Shown: positions 25,753 to 35,612, counted from the first letter of the stretch. The stretch is DNA of 64,000 bases from Legionella oakridgensis ATCC 33761 = DSM 21215 (GCF_000512355.1 NZ_CP004006.1:2183501-2247500), one strand, 5' to 3'. The notes: generated from the sequence alone by a model not told the origin. Made by a program: numbers and translations.

Positions 25753-26071
25753 TAATCAAAAAAAGCGAGTCTCTATAGTATCAGAGCAAAATTATGCCAT
25801 TTTATTAAAAATAATCATATTAGGTGGTAATAATTTGTCATTTGGAAATCTATTTTTAGGATAGGACATGGCTTCGGTTGTAAGATGGATTTCCGCATAC
25901 GCGGAAATGACACAAATCAGATATGGAAATGACGCAAATAAGATATCATGCAATCAAAGGATGATTTTGCCCTTTCCCATATCCTAAACGGTTTATTTTT
26001 CATTAATGATTCTCCGCTGCTCGTTTTGCCCCGGGTAAACAAAAAATATCCGCTAATACAGAACATGGGCA
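25753..26071. other. Intergenic region pyrB-ruvX with repeats
   Basis: 319 bp without a coding sequence. It carries a perfect 8-bp hairpin (ATTTCCGC-ATAC-GCGGAAAT, 25889-25908) and two tandem 22-bp units (25903-25924 and 25925-25946) that differ at two positions. It resembles the small GCGGAAATGAC-type intergenic repeats scattered in gammaproteobacterial genomes. Confidence 0.5.
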
Positions 26072-26509
26072 CTAAAATGAGTTACTTTTAATTTCTGGAT
26101 GCTGTAACCATTGTTCCAAAATAATACAGGCAGCAATGCTATCAATTTCTGTCTGTTTGATTTTACGATACCCGCCTTGCGCAAATAAATGTGCGCGAGC
26201 TTCCACGGTGGATAAACGTTCATCGACAAGATATACCGGAAGAGAAAAACGTTGCTTAAGGTGAGAGGCGAACGTCTTACTGGCCTTGGTTGTGTAAAGC
26301 TCACCATCATCAATGGTCGTTGGTAAACCGACTACCAAGCCAGCAGGACGCCATTCGTTAATTAATTTTTGAATAGTATCCCAATTAGGGACTCCTTGCT
26401 TTGCTTCTACCGTAGCCAAAGGAGAAGCACTACCAGTCAAGCGCTGGCCGACTGCCACACCAATGCGTTTATAGCCAAAATCAAACCCTAAAAAAACGCC
26501 TTCACGCAT
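26072..26509 (-). CDS. ruvX: Pre-16S rRNA processing nuclease/RuvX-YqgF family
   Basis: RNase H-fold protein (about 145 residues) linked to pre-16S rRNA 5' end maturation and possibly Holliday-junction resolution. Motifs: FLGFDFGYKRIGVAVGQ (first Asp), GLPTTIDDGE, YLVDERLSTVEA and EIDSIAACIILEQWL. The ATG at 26509 (MREGVFLGFDFG) is preferred to a GTG nine bases upstream. It overlaps the end of the algH-like gene, an arrangement conserved with yqgE-yqgF in E. coli. Confidence 0.92.
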   Translation of the reverse strand: MREGVFLGFDFGYKRIGVAVGQRLTGSASPLATVEAKQGVPNWDTIQKLINEWRPAGLVVGLPTTIDDGELYTTKASKTFASHLKQRFSLPVYLVDERLSTVEARAHLFAQGGYRKIKQTEIDSIAACIILEQWLQHPEIKSNSF

Positions 26510-27065
26510 GACCCACACTGGACGTTAATTGATTCATATTGACACCGATGCTTAAACCCGCATATTCCCAGCGCTCTTCAAAAGGAACTTCATATAATAA
26601 TTCCGGCGTGCAAGGACAAACCAGCCAAACGTTATCAAGCATTTCCTGTTCCAATTGATTTTCACCCCAACCGACATAACCTAAGGTAACCAGCACATCT
26701 TTTGGTCCATGATCATCGGCAATTGCACGGATGATATCATTTGAAGTCGTCACCGTCACATCATCACGCAAAGCCAAACTTGAACGCCATTCACCAAAAG
26801 GACGATGAATAACAAAGCCTCGGTCCGGCTGGATTGGCCCACCAAATAATAATGGCATATCATTTCGTTCAACACACCTTGGTTCAATATGCAACTGATT
26901 AAAAACCATACCCAAAGGATACTCCATAGGACGGTTTATAATAAGCCCCACTGTGCCTTGAACATGGTGTTCACAAACATAAATCACTGCCCTCTTGAAA
27001 TTAGGGTCGCGTAAGGAGGGCATTGCAATCAATAAATGATTCGCCAAGGAAGTATTGGATGCCAT
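26502..27065 (-). CDS. algH: YqgE/AlgH family protein
   Basis: A 187-residue protein from the ATG at 27065 (MASNTSLANHLLIAMPSL); an in-frame ATG 24 bp upstream is less likely, since the family starts this way. Motifs: LLIAMPSLRDPNFKRAVIYVCEHH, GTVGLIINRP, LLFGGPIQPDRGFVIH and LVTLGYVGWGENQLEQEM. Function is not firmly known; it was first linked to alginate regulation in Pseudomonas and is nearly always next to ruvX. Confidence 0.92.
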   Translation of the reverse strand: MASNTSLANHLLIAMPSLRDPNFKRAVIYVCEHHVQGTVGLIINRPMEYPLGMVFNQLHIEPRCVERNDMPLLFGGPIQPDRGFVIHRPFGEWRSSLALRDDVTVTTSNDIIRAIADDHGPKDVLVTLGYVGWGENQLEQEMLDNVWLVCPCTPELLYEVPFEERWEYAGLSIGVNMNQLTSSVGHA

Positions 27066-27204
27066 AACGATGCCCTCTTTATAATCCACTTATTATAAGT
27101 ATATACCACAGCCTCAAAACTGTTTTTAAACCCATCGGTATGAAAGTATGGAATTTATAGGTTGGCACACGTTATGATTACGCTAAAAGTATAAAGGAAA
27201 TACT

Positions 27205-28727
27205 GTGGATAATATTGAGCTAAGACCCCGAGATCTTTTTTACTTCGCGCCTGGGAAATTGATCAGCTTTTTTGGCTTATCATTAGCCTAAGTCTAATGG
27301 TATTTATCATAAGCCTATACCTTTGGGATAGAACACAGAAAAAACATACGATATTACGAAACTTCCCGGTCATTGGCCATTTTCGCTATATTGGTGAATA
27401 TTTAGGTGAGTATTTACGACAATATTTCTTCGCCGGGGATCGTGAAGAATTGCCTTTTAATCGCGCAGAACGCAGCTGGGTTTATCGCGCCGCTAAAAAC
27501 GTAGATACCACCATTGGATTTGGTTCAACTCGACCATTGCATAATACTGGTACGGTTTATTTTGTCAGTGCGCCTTTTCCTCCGCTGGCTAGAAATAAAG
27601 CTACCATACGTCCCTTAACCATTGGCCCAAAATGCAGAAAACCCTATACGTCTTCTCATATTTTTAATATTTCCGCCATGAGCTATGGCGCTATATCTAA
27701 ACCCGCTATCTTGGCTCTGGGCAAAGGGGCAAAAATGGCCGGCTGCTGGCTCAATACTGGCGAAGGAGGTGTTTCACCTTACCATTTAGAATATGGCTGC
27801 GACATCATTGCCCAGATTGGTACAGCTAAATACGGGTTTCGCGACGCAACCGGGCATCTTTCTGACGAACGTCTACGCAAAATGGCCGAGGAAGATGCCA
27901 TCAAAATGTTTGAAATAAAACTAAGTCAGGGAGCGAAACCAGGGAAAGGAGGTATTTTGCCAGCCATTAAAGTCACGGAAGAAATTGCAAACATTCGAGG
28001 TATCCCCATTCATACAGATTCAATCAGCCCTAATCGCCATACCGACATTAGCAATGTAGAAGAATTACTGGACGTTACGGAACACATCCGCAACATTACC
28101 GGAAAACCCGTGGGATATAAATTTGTGTTAGGCAGTTATGAATGGCTTCATGAGCTTTGCCTAAGTATTCATAGGCGCGGAATAGACTATGCACCCGATT
28201 TCATTGCTCTGGATAGCGCCGACGGTGGCACTGGGGCTTCGCCGCAGGGCCTCATGGATTACATGGGCATTCCAATTCAAGAATCCCTCCCCCGATTGGT
28301 TGATATATTAACACTTTACAATTTACGCGAACGAATCAAGGTCATTGCCAGCGGAAAACTCATCACCCCAGCGGACGTCACTTGGGCTCTTTGCGCTGGT
28401 GCAGATTTCGTTAATTCCGCACGTGGATTCATGCTGGCTTTAGGTTGTATTCAAGCGATGAAATGCCATAATAATACTTGTCCTACCGGCATAACCACCC
28501 ATAATACGCGCCTACAGCGCGGCCTAGTTGTCGAAGATAAAGCCGAGCGTGTCTACCACTATGCCAATAACATGGCTCATGAAGTCGCTATTCTTTGTCA
28601 TTCGTGCGGCGTAGATGAACCCAGACAATTACAACGCAAACATGCAAGAATTGTAAGAGAAGACGGTTTTTCTGTTTCATTGGCAGAAATCTTTCCTGAT
28701 CAGCAGCCTTTAGAAGAATACAGATGA
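27205..28727 (+). CDS. FMN-binding glutamate synthase family protein (one-base frameshift near start)
   Basis: Related to the FMN/synthase domain of glutamate synthase large subunit (GltB), with an N-terminal membrane anchor. Motifs: NISAMSYGAISKPAILALGKGAKMAGCWLNTGEGG, KPGKGGILPAIKV, ALDSADGGTGASPQGLMDYMG and a Cys cluster CHNNTCPTGITTHNTRLQRGL. As read, the ATG frame starts at 27297. Adding one T to the run at 27236-27241 joins it to a GTG at 27205 with an AAGGA site, giving about 507 residues starting VDNIELRPRDLFLLRAWEIDQLFWLIISLSL. Likely a sequencing error. Substrate unproven. Confidence 0.82.
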
Positions 28728-29135
28728 GGATTGGATTCGGTTTGTAAGTTTTTGAATCAACTCATCACGCTCAGCAGGCGCATAATCTTGAGCAGGTTGT
28801 GCAACCTGCCAAACGCCATGTGGCCATAATTTATCATCCACAAAGCGAGCGATCACATGCATGTGTAATTGGGGAACAAGATTGCCTAATGCGCCAATAT
28901 TTAATTTATCCGGCTTAAAATACGCACGAACAATAGCAGACAATTCACTGATTTCATCCATGAATAAATAACGCTGATTTTGTGATAATTGCTCAATATC
29001 TTGCATATTTTCCACACGGGGAACCAAAATAAGCCAGGGAAATTCAGCATTATTTTTCAAAAATACACGCGACAATGGCCAATCACCCAGCTCAAAACAT
29101 GTCGATGCAATGCGGTCATCCACAAGAAAAGACAT
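28710..29135 (-). CDS. HIT-family protein
   Basis: A 141-residue protein with the histidine triad region PQLHMHVIARF (canonical HxHxHxx is reduced to HMHV, with the first His replaced by Gln/Leu). The N-terminal part reads MSFLVDDRIASTCFELGDWPLSRVFL, with the purine-binding FPWLILVPRVENMQDIEQL. Such proteins hydrolyse nucleotide phosphoramidates or dinucleotides. The 3' end overlaps the convergent gene by 18 bp. Confidence 0.85.
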   Translation of the reverse strand: MSFLVDDRIASTCFELGDWPLSRVFLKNNAEFPWLILVPRVENMQDIEQLSQNQRYLFMDEISELSAIVRAYFKPDKLNIGALGNLVPQLHMHVIARFVDDKLWPHGVWQVAQPAQDYAPAERDELIQKLTNRIQSSSVFF

Positions 29136-29275
29136 AAGAAATCCTTCTTCTACCAAATTTTCGACTACAATAGCATTTTTAGCCTATGAAAAAACCATAT
29201 TCATGTTAATCTTGGCAAAACAGGCTGAATAGCCTCACCATAGTCAAAGCCTTTTGCCTGATTAAGGAGAAAAAA

Positions 29276-29863
29276 GTGCGTTTGAATGGCAAAATTTCAT
29301 CGATTTTCTGGAAGGGATTATTCACTTTATTACCTTTATATTTAACGCTGTATTTTCTTTGGTGGTTATTAGAAAGTATTGAAGCAACGTTTAGTCAATT
29401 TCTAAAAGCAATGTTAGGCTCTTATTATGTTCCAGGGATGGGATTATTGACTGCCTTATTGATTGTCTTTGCCATAGGGCTTTTACTGCAAATTTACATC
29501 ACCCAGCATTTGAACCATGCATTAAATAAATTTATAGGTAAGTTACCTATCTTAGGCGAGCTTTATATTTCTTTGCAATCGATTATTAAATATTTAACAA
29601 CCCCCACCAAACCAGCCCGGCAAGAAGTCGTTATGGTTCATTTCGAGAACTTAAATCTTAACATGCTTGGTATTGTCACGCGCACTAATTTTGAAGCATC
29701 ACCAGCAGGCATTGGTGATGAGTCTTTGATTTCTGTATACATTCCAATGAGTTATCAAATTGGAGGATTTACCATCTACGTTCCTAAAACTTCGGTAACC
29801 CCCGTAGATTTAACAGCAAAAGAAGCACTTAAATGGGCCTTTATGGCGGGCATCGAATCCTAA
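29276..29863 (+). CDS. DUF502 family membrane protein
   Basis: A 195-residue protein with two membrane segments (about 11-33 and 53-75) and the DUF502 signature G-xx-P-xx-x-x-Y (LPILGELYISLQSIIKYLT, PARQEVVMVHFENLNLNMLGIVT, ISVYIPMSYQIGGFTIYVPK). It starts at GTG after a GGAGA site. Function is unknown; plant homologues (LIKE-COV) are membrane proteins. Confidence 0.88.
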   Translation: MRLNGKISSIFWKGLFTLLPLYLTLYFLWWLLESIEATFSQFLKAMLGSYYVPGMGLLTALLIVFAIGLLLQIYITQHLNHALNKFIGKLPILGELYISLQSIIKYLTTPTKPARQEVVMVHFENLNLNMLGIVTRTNFEASPAGIGDESLISVYIPMSYQIGGFTIYVPKTSVTPVDLTAKEALKWAFMAGIES

Positions 29864-29931
29864 AAATCCTCCCCAAAAATAAACCTGATCGACTAAAATT
29901 AATATAAAGATGGTATGAATAAGGGAATCGT

Positions 29932-30179
29932 ATGAATACAACGCTGGATAAAATCGCCAACCCACTTAATTATTATAAAAAACCAGTGGAAGTCGAACAG
30001 GATAAAACTTTATCGGTGACAGAAAAATAAAATTATTAACAAACTGGTTAGATGATATTAATCTAAGACAAATTGCCGAAGCAGAAAATATGCAAACGCA
30101 AGATAATGCCCGAACTTATATCGCCGACGTTGAACGATTACTGCATAAATATCAAATAGAACAACTAGGCCGTCATTAA
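29932..30179 (+). CDS. Small conserved-looking hypothetical protein (one-base frameshift)
   Basis: An 82-residue hydrophilic protein becomes readable when one A is added to the run at 30023-30027: MNTTLDKIANPLNYYKKPVE, then DKTLSVTEKIKLLTNWLDDINLRQIAEAENM to the stop TAA at 30177-30179. It is preceded by AAGGGA. The LTNWLDDINLRQIAEAENM pattern recalls small regulatory-looking proteins with unknown function; I cannot name the family. Charge and codon pattern argue that it is a real gene. Confidence 0.6.
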
Positions 30180-30246
30180 AATATCATCGCGAGTGTCTGC
30201 AATAGCCAAGGAGCTATTTAGACAGTCAGAAGAATTTATTTGTATT

Positions 30247-31119
30247 CTAATCCGAGTCAGCATCCTCTTTATTTTCTTTTGAGTTTAAAGGGTTAAGAAA
30301 GCTTATGGGAATAGAATACGTAAATGGAATATTTGCCTCATCCAGAGCTTTTTTAATCTTTGTTAATACTTCATCGCGAGAACGACGAATCTGACTAGGT
30401 TTGGGTTTTGTCCACCAGTATACTTCAAAATCAACGCCATTTGATGAAAAAGACACGGCATACACTTGTATGTATTTATCCTTAGAGACTGTCTCACATT
30501 CCTCCATGCACTTTCTAATGGTTGAACGCGCCTTTTCTATATCAGCACTAAAATCAATGCTACACGTAATCATTTCACGTCTTAATTTAGTATCAGTTAA
30601 TACTTGTACAAGGCTATTATACATTCTGGAATTTGGCACAAATACGCGCGTACCATCTGTTTTACGTAAATGCGTATTAAGAACAGCAATATGATGAACG
30701 TAGCCTTGTTGATCATCAATGATGATTAAGTCGCCTATACTAAAAGGTTCTCTTAACAAGAGCATAATACCGGTAAAAAAATTTTCAAAAATACTTTTAA
30801 AGGCAAAGCCAACGGCAACTGAAGTCAGCCCCAGAGTCGCCAAAACATTTGCCGTGGTCACCGAAGGAACCAATATGGCAGCCATGATTAAAATTCCAAT
30901 AAACCATATTCCTACAATGGCTATTTTTTGAAAAACCAAAACCAGATTTGCGCGAATGGCAATGCGTGGCAAACCAGTACCAACAAGACGACTTAATAAA
31001 ACAGCAACGATATGGGTAATGAACGCGATAATAAGCGCCATAACAAGATTGGGCAGCAATGCAATAAAATTTTGTGCAAATTTATTTAATGTTTTAAGAA
31101 ACACATCCCAATATTGCAT
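30247..31119 (-). CDS. MscS-type small-conductance mechanosensitive channel
   Basis: A 290-residue channel. Three membrane helices (about 18-42, 60-85, 90-115); the pore-lining helix is ATLGLTSVAVGFAFKSIFENFFTG. The beta domain includes FSIGDLIIIDDQQGYVHHIAVLNTHLRKTDGTRVFVPNSRMY and the alpha/beta end ...RSRDEVLTKIKKALDEANIPFTYSIPISFL. Relieves hypoosmotic shock. Codon use and neighbours fit a stress-related accessory block. Confidence 0.92.
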   Translation of the reverse strand: MQYWDVFLKTLNKFAQNFIALLPNLVMALIIAFITHIVAVLLSRLVGTGLPRIAIRANLVLVFQKIAIVGIWFIGILIMAAILVPSVTTANVLATLGLTSVAVGFAFKSIFENFFTGIMLLLREPFSIGDLIIIDDQQGYVHHIAVLNTHLRKTDGTRVFVPNSRMYNSLVQVLTDTKLRREMITCSIDFSADIEKARSTIRKCMEECETVSKDKYIQVYAVSFSSNGVDFEVYWWTKPKPSQIRRSRDEVLTKIKKALDEANIPFTYSIPISFLNPLNSKENKEDADSD

Positions 31120-31190
31120 CTATTTTATCCTTACTGTTCTCAAAATAGCCTTATTCTCTATTTTGGTCTTTAAATCAAGGCCGACCTTAC

Positions 31191-32339
31191 TCAAAAACGA
31201 TAGATGGCTGCAATGCCTGATGTCGTCGGCATCTTATCGCTTGGCACAATGATGACATCGCCATGCGTTTTCAAAACCAACTCACCAATGTCATCCAATA
31301 AATCATCTATGTCTGGATTTAGCAGCTCATTTACCTTTACATCACCCGATTCATGATTGATTTGCCCTGGAATTCGCTTATCAGCATCAATCAGTACAGT
31401 AGACACTCTTCCTGCAACCGCTGCTTTGGCAATATTCTTTAAATCATCTGAACCATGGTGTTTGGAATCCGCTTTTAAAAATTTATTTATAATTTCATCC
31501 AACCGTTTTAAATAATGAGGTTCCATCAACTTCCAGGCTTGCTCTCGTAATTCATCCAGTGATGCAGCGTCCGGATTTAGCTTAATGCCATCGGCAAGCA
31601 AATAAGGATTTTCACTTATTTTATGAAACAAGTGATGATATTCCGGCAGTGCTGCCAAAATCAGCGGTAATTTTGCAATTCGAGAATGATATTTTAGAAT
31701 GGTTTCATCGACTTGACGAAAGAATCGCTCTGCATCCAAATCAATATCGTCTTTTCTAGTTCTATGACCATGATGCATGGCTGGCCCTTCTGTTCCTTGA
31801 CCATAACTGCTAACTTTTAAATGAGGTTCGGTTAATTCAGATCCCAGAGCCTTAATGATCGTATCCGGAACTTCTTTAGCCAGTTTCACCTCTTCTAGTC
31901 CATCACAATTCCCTTCCAAGAGTTTAACCCGTTCACGATTTAAACCAAGAATTTGATAACGCTCGGCCGTTTGCATCAAACGTATGAGTGGTTTGATATG
32001 AAATGTGTCCGCTACGACCGCCAACTCTGCTACCGATCTTGGAAAGGTATAAACCCGAAATGAGTTTGGTGTTGCCAACACAGCCATCCCATCCAGCGTA
32101 TAATTCCAAAATTCATGATTGGCCATTAATGAATGGAATGGTTTAAGCAACAACTGAATTTCTTCTTCTGGGTATTGCTGTTGTAATGATTTTTCAATGG
32201 ACTTAAGCAAATTCTTGAAACGAATAATATCTTGCTCTTTATCAGGCCGCGTACGATGGGTTGGTTGATAAAGAGAAATGCAAGGGGTTTCCTTATTGTT
32301 AAAAAAACAAGCAGGGTAATCATTGACTAATGAATTCAT
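31191..32339 (-). CDS. Bacterial archaeo-eukaryotic release factor family protein (baeRF3-like)
   Basis: A 382-residue protein with the baeRF pattern: CISLYQPTHRTRPDKEQDIIRFKNLL at the start, DGMAVLATPNSFRVYTFPRSVAELAVVADTFHIKPLIR, then YQILGLNRERVKLLEG and the GNxxGLEEV-like loop. The late region LINIAKAAVAGRVSTVLIDADKRIPG matches the eRF1 domain 3-like end. baeRF proteins are widely found in stress-related clusters; ribosome binding has been proposed but function is unknown. Confidence 0.8.
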   Translation of the reverse strand: MNSLVNDYPACFFNNKETPCISLYQPTHRTRPDKEQDIIRFKNLLKSIEKSLQQQYPEEEIQLLLKPFHSLMANHEFWNYTLDGMAVLATPNSFRVYTFPRSVAELAVVADTFHIKPLIRLMQTAERYQILGLNRERVKLLEGNCDGLEEVKLAKEVPDTIIKALGSELTEPHLKVSSYGQGTEGPAMHHGHRTRKDDIDLDAERFFRQVDETILKYHSRIAKLPLILAALPEYHHLFHKISENPYLLADGIKLNPDAASLDELREQAWKLMEPHYLKRLDEIINKFLKADSKHHGSDDLKNIAKAAVAGRVSTVLIDADKRIPGQINHESGDVKVNELLNPDIDDLLDDIGELVLKTHGDVIIVPSDKMPTTSGIAAIYRF

Positions 32340-32455
32340 TTTTTTACTCCTTCCATGGAAAAAATATCCTAATCATCTTAAAAGTATAGAACAGCCAGCA
32401 GACAATCACTTATAAATTGACCATAATAAGAAGATAAACGATGAGGAGGCCGTTT

Positions 32456-33688
32456 ATGCTTGAAACCATACAGCCTTTCTTACTGTCTTTTATGGTCGGC
32501 TTACTGATTGGCATTGAACGAGAACGCAGTCAAGTTGAAAGCATCAAGGCCATTGGCATACGTACCTTTATATTATTTGCCGTGTTGGGCACGCTTGCAG
32601 CGAAAATTAATAATAACAGCCTGACCTTGTCTCTTAGTTTGTTTGTTTTTGCTGCCATACTACTTAGTTATCTAAGAGCAACTCGAGATTGTGAGACAAG
32701 TAAAATCATCGGTATTACGACTGAAATGGCTGCTGCAGCGGTATTCATGTTAGGTTATTTAATATTGCAGCAAAAATTGCTCGCCATTTGTATCGCGACA
32801 ACCATCCTCATTATTTTATATGGACGACGCAGTCTTCATCGTTTTGCCAAAGAAAAAATAACCACGAAAGAAATTGAAGCTGCCATCACGATTCTCATTA
32901 TTTCTTTAAGTATTATTTCATTTTTACCAGATAGAACAATCGATCCATGGCAACTACTCAACCCTCAAAATTTCGGTATTATTTTACTTATCCTGGCAAG
33001 CTTGCAATTTGGTGGTTATATTGGCATTCGCCTTTTTGGTGAGCGAATTGGTATGATTTTAATGGGATTTTTTGGTGGACTTGTATCCTCTACGGCGGTA
33101 TTTGCATCCCTCTCACAAGCAAAACGCAAGCAAAAACACGCCGCCTTTTCTGCCGTTATTGCTGGAATTTTTGCAACCATTGCCACTTTATTGGGATTTT
33201 TAATAGTCCTTTTTGTTGTTGCGCCTGCCTTGTTGCAATACATCATTTGGCCTATTCTCGCTGCCATTATATTAGGTGGCATTTCCTCCTGGCTATGTAT
33301 GCACAAAAATGGCAAGCAAAAAATAAAAATAACTTACCCCAATCCACTGGACATTAAAGCGATTCTTAAATTGGGCCTACTAATTATGAGTATTTTGCTT
33401 CTAGTGGCGGTAACAAAACAATACCTTGGCCCACGAGCATTGCCTTTTACTGCGTTCATCACTGGCTTATTTGAAATTCATGGAATGACTTATGCTATCG
33501 CATTGCTCTATAATGAAAAAAGTCTTTCTTTATTGGAAAGCACCGAATTATTGGCCATCGTTGTTACCGCAAGCTTCCTTTCTAAATTTGGACTCATCTG
33601 GGTCATTGCCCATAATCGTTTCGCACTTACCATGAGTCTATTCCTGGCAGGTATGCTAGGCATTGGCGGAATAACTTACTTTTTTTGA
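32456..33688 (+). CDS. MgtC/SapB family protein with DUF4010
   Basis: A polytopic membrane protein of about 410 residues. The N-terminal MgtC-like part has MLETIQPFLLSFMVGLLIGIERERSQVESIKAIGIRTFILFAVLGTLAA; the C-terminal half is DUF4010 (RIGMILMGFFGGLVSSTAVFASLSQAKRKQ). About ten membrane helices are seen. I pick the ATG at 32456, which has AGGAGG at the right distance; that stretch lies inside an apparent five-codon upstream extension. The transported substrate is not known; MgtC relatives help survival in low Mg and inside macrophages. Confidence 0.87.
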   Translation: MLETIQPFLLSFMVGLLIGIERERSQVESIKAIGIRTFILFAVLGTLAAKINNNSLTLSLSLFVFAAILLSYLRATRDCETSKIIGITTEMAAAAVFMLGYLILQQKLLAICIATTILIILYGRRSLHRFAKEKITTKEIEAAITILIISLSIISFLPDRTIDPWQLLNPQNFGIILLILASLQFGGYIGIRLFGERIGMILMGFFGGLVSSTAVFASLSQAKRKQKHAAFSAVIAGIFATIATLLGFLIVLFVVAPALLQYIIWPILAAIILGGISSWLCMHKNGKQKIKITYPNPLDIKAILKLGLLIMSILLLVAVTKQYLGPRALPFTAFITGLFEIHGMTYAIALLYNEKSLSLLESTELLAIVVTASFLSKFGLIWVIAHNRFALTMSLFLAGMLGIGGITYFF

Positions 33689-33703
33689 TGAATGCCATTG
33701 GTA

Positions 33704-35037
33704 CTACTTAATACCATACGCCATTAAAGCATCAGCCAATCTTTTAAATGACCATAGATTTGCCCCTTTCTTGTAATCATAAACACTCCTCTCTTTTGTC
33801 AGGTATTCAAGACAACGTTTATGAATGCTTATCATGATTTGCTGTAATTCTTGATCAACACGCTCCAGTGGCCAGGTAATATGTTCCAGATTTTGTAATT
33901 GTTCCAGTACCGAAACGGCAACCCCACCCGCATTAGCCGCTTTACCGGGACCATACAAAACTCCAGCGTCTTGTACTAAAGATTGTGCTGCAGCAGTAAG
34001 CGGCATATTGGCCCCTTCGCAAACGGCCAATACATCGTTATCCAGTAGTTGCTTTAGACTCTTATCATCCATTTCATTTTGAGTTGCACAAGGTATCGCT
34101 ATATCACAGGGAATAGTCCAAGGCTTTTTGTCTTCATAAAATTCAACATTGGATTTATCAGCAGCCCATTGTTTCAAAGAACCATATTGTTTAAATTTTA
34201 ATTTTTTAATGTCCTCTAACTGCTCGAAAGAAAGCCCCTGCTTAAAATAAACAAAACCTTCCCTATCCGAGAGAGTAAGAACTTTAGCTTGTTCAAAAAT
34301 ACTTTTTTCAGCCACATGAAGCGCAACATTCCCCGCCCCCGAAATCACTATTTTTTATGCTTGAACTCATGATCATGAGCCTTTAACATTTCTTTTAAAA
34401 AATAGATACAACCATATCCCGTGGCATGCTCTCGACCGCAACTGCCGCCAAACTGTATGCCTTTGCCCGTTAAAACGCCAGTGTATTTATTATCCAGCTC
34501 AAGGATATGGCCAAACATGTAACCAATTTCGCGTGCCCCCACACCAATATCACCCGCTGGTATATCAACATCTCGGTCGATGTATTTACGCAGTTCTTCA
34601 ATAAATGCCCAACAAAACCGTCTGATTTCATGATTGCTTTTGCCTTTGGGATTAAAATCCGCCCCCCCTTTACCACCGCCAATTGGAAAATTGGTTAAAG
34701 CATTTTTAAAACACTGTTCAAATCCTAAGAATTTTAAAACACTTTCATTCAGATTAGGGGTAAAACGAAGCCCTCCCTTATAAGGGCCTAGGATGTTGTG
34801 ATATTGCACCCGCCATCCACGATTAACACAAATTTCATGCTTATCATTTTCCCAACATACCCTAAAACGAATCACGCGGTCGGGCTCTAACAATTGCTCA
34901 AGAATTTTAAAATCACGATAGGTCTGATGATCATGATAAAAATCCGCAATGTCTTTATAGATTTCCTCCACAGCCTGATGAAACTCTGGCTGATTTGGAT
35001 GATATTCCTTTAATAATGCCTTGATTTGTTTGTCCAT
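33704..35037 (-). CDS. gdhA: NADP-specific glutamate dehydrogenase (one-base frameshift)
   Basis: Converts 2-oxoglutarate + NH4 to glutamate. Motifs: YKGGLRF, FPIGGGKGGADFNPKGKSNHEI (catalytic Lys), PAGDIGVGAREIGYMFG and the Rossmann start VISGAGNVALH. As read, the frame stops at HEFKHKK just before IVISGAGNVALHVAEK; adding one A to the run of six at 34351-34356 (T run on the plus strand) restores 444 residues, the family length (E. coli 447). Start MDKQIKALLKEYHPNQ at 35037. Probably a sequencing artefact. It follows the broken SDR gene by 13 bp. Confidence 0.86.
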
Positions 35038-35050
35038 AAGAAATCTCTGA

Positions 35051-35465
35051 TTAATAAAAAAATTCTCCACCGTTTGGATGCAAAATTTGTCCTGTCATAA
35101 AAGCGCTGAAAAACATAACAGGGGGCTATATCAGCGGGTTGAGCTGGCTTATTCATAGGAGACTGAGAACCAAAACTGGCAACTTCTTCCGCTGAAAAAC
35201 TGGCAGGAATGACAACGGCTTTCTTGCAAGAACCCTTCTGACTTAAATCTTCTTGGATAGCAATGACTTCTCCATGCATTTTTTTTATTTCCTGCAAGGT
35301 TTGCTCTGCATCAGAGGTTTCATTTAAATAAACCAAGGCCACTTTAGCGCCTTCAGCAATGCAATGATAAGCCACCACTCGCCCAATACCACTATCGCCT
35401 CCTGTTATTAATACAACTTTATTCTTTAGCTTGTTCGCCGGTCGATAATCCGCATACATTGACAC
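35051..35465 (-). pseudogene. Short-chain dehydrogenase (YhdF-like) with core deleted
   Basis: The N-terminal Rossmann part is good (NKVVLITGGDSGIGRVVAYHCIAEGAKVALVYL ... HGEVIAIQEDLSQKGSCKKAV). It then jumps straight to the C-terminal part VIPASFSAEEVASFGSQSPMNKPAQPADIAPCYVF; about 110 residues including the catalytic Ser, the YxxxK and the NAD/substrate segment are absent. Near 35090 the frame also shifts, since the ending MTGQILHPNGGEFFY with stop at 35051 is in another frame; the spacing there is short by about 14 bp. This is a true relic, not an A/T miscall. Confidence 0.82.
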
Positions 35466-35486
35466 CGGTTCGGGATATATTTTGCT

Positions 35487-35612
35487 TTATAATCCTGGCT
35501 GTTTTTCTTGTTTTTGTGGCGGATTTATTTCTCTATTTCCTTTCTGCACAATATCGCAAATATTTTTAATGTCCTGAATTTCAGGATGGGGTTTTCCTGT
35601 TTTGCGACTCAT
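35487..35612 (-). CDS. Small hydrophilic protein upstream of the SDR relic
   Basis: A 41-residue ORF, MSRKTGKPHPEIQDIKNICD followed by a Lys/Gln-rich tail ending QEKQPGL, with a GGAGTCAGGA site before the ATG. It lies 21 bp before the SDR relic in the same direction. No known family is recognised. Confidence 0.45.
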   Translation of the reverse strand: MSRKTGKPHPEIQDIKNICDIVQKGNREINPPQKQEKQPGL

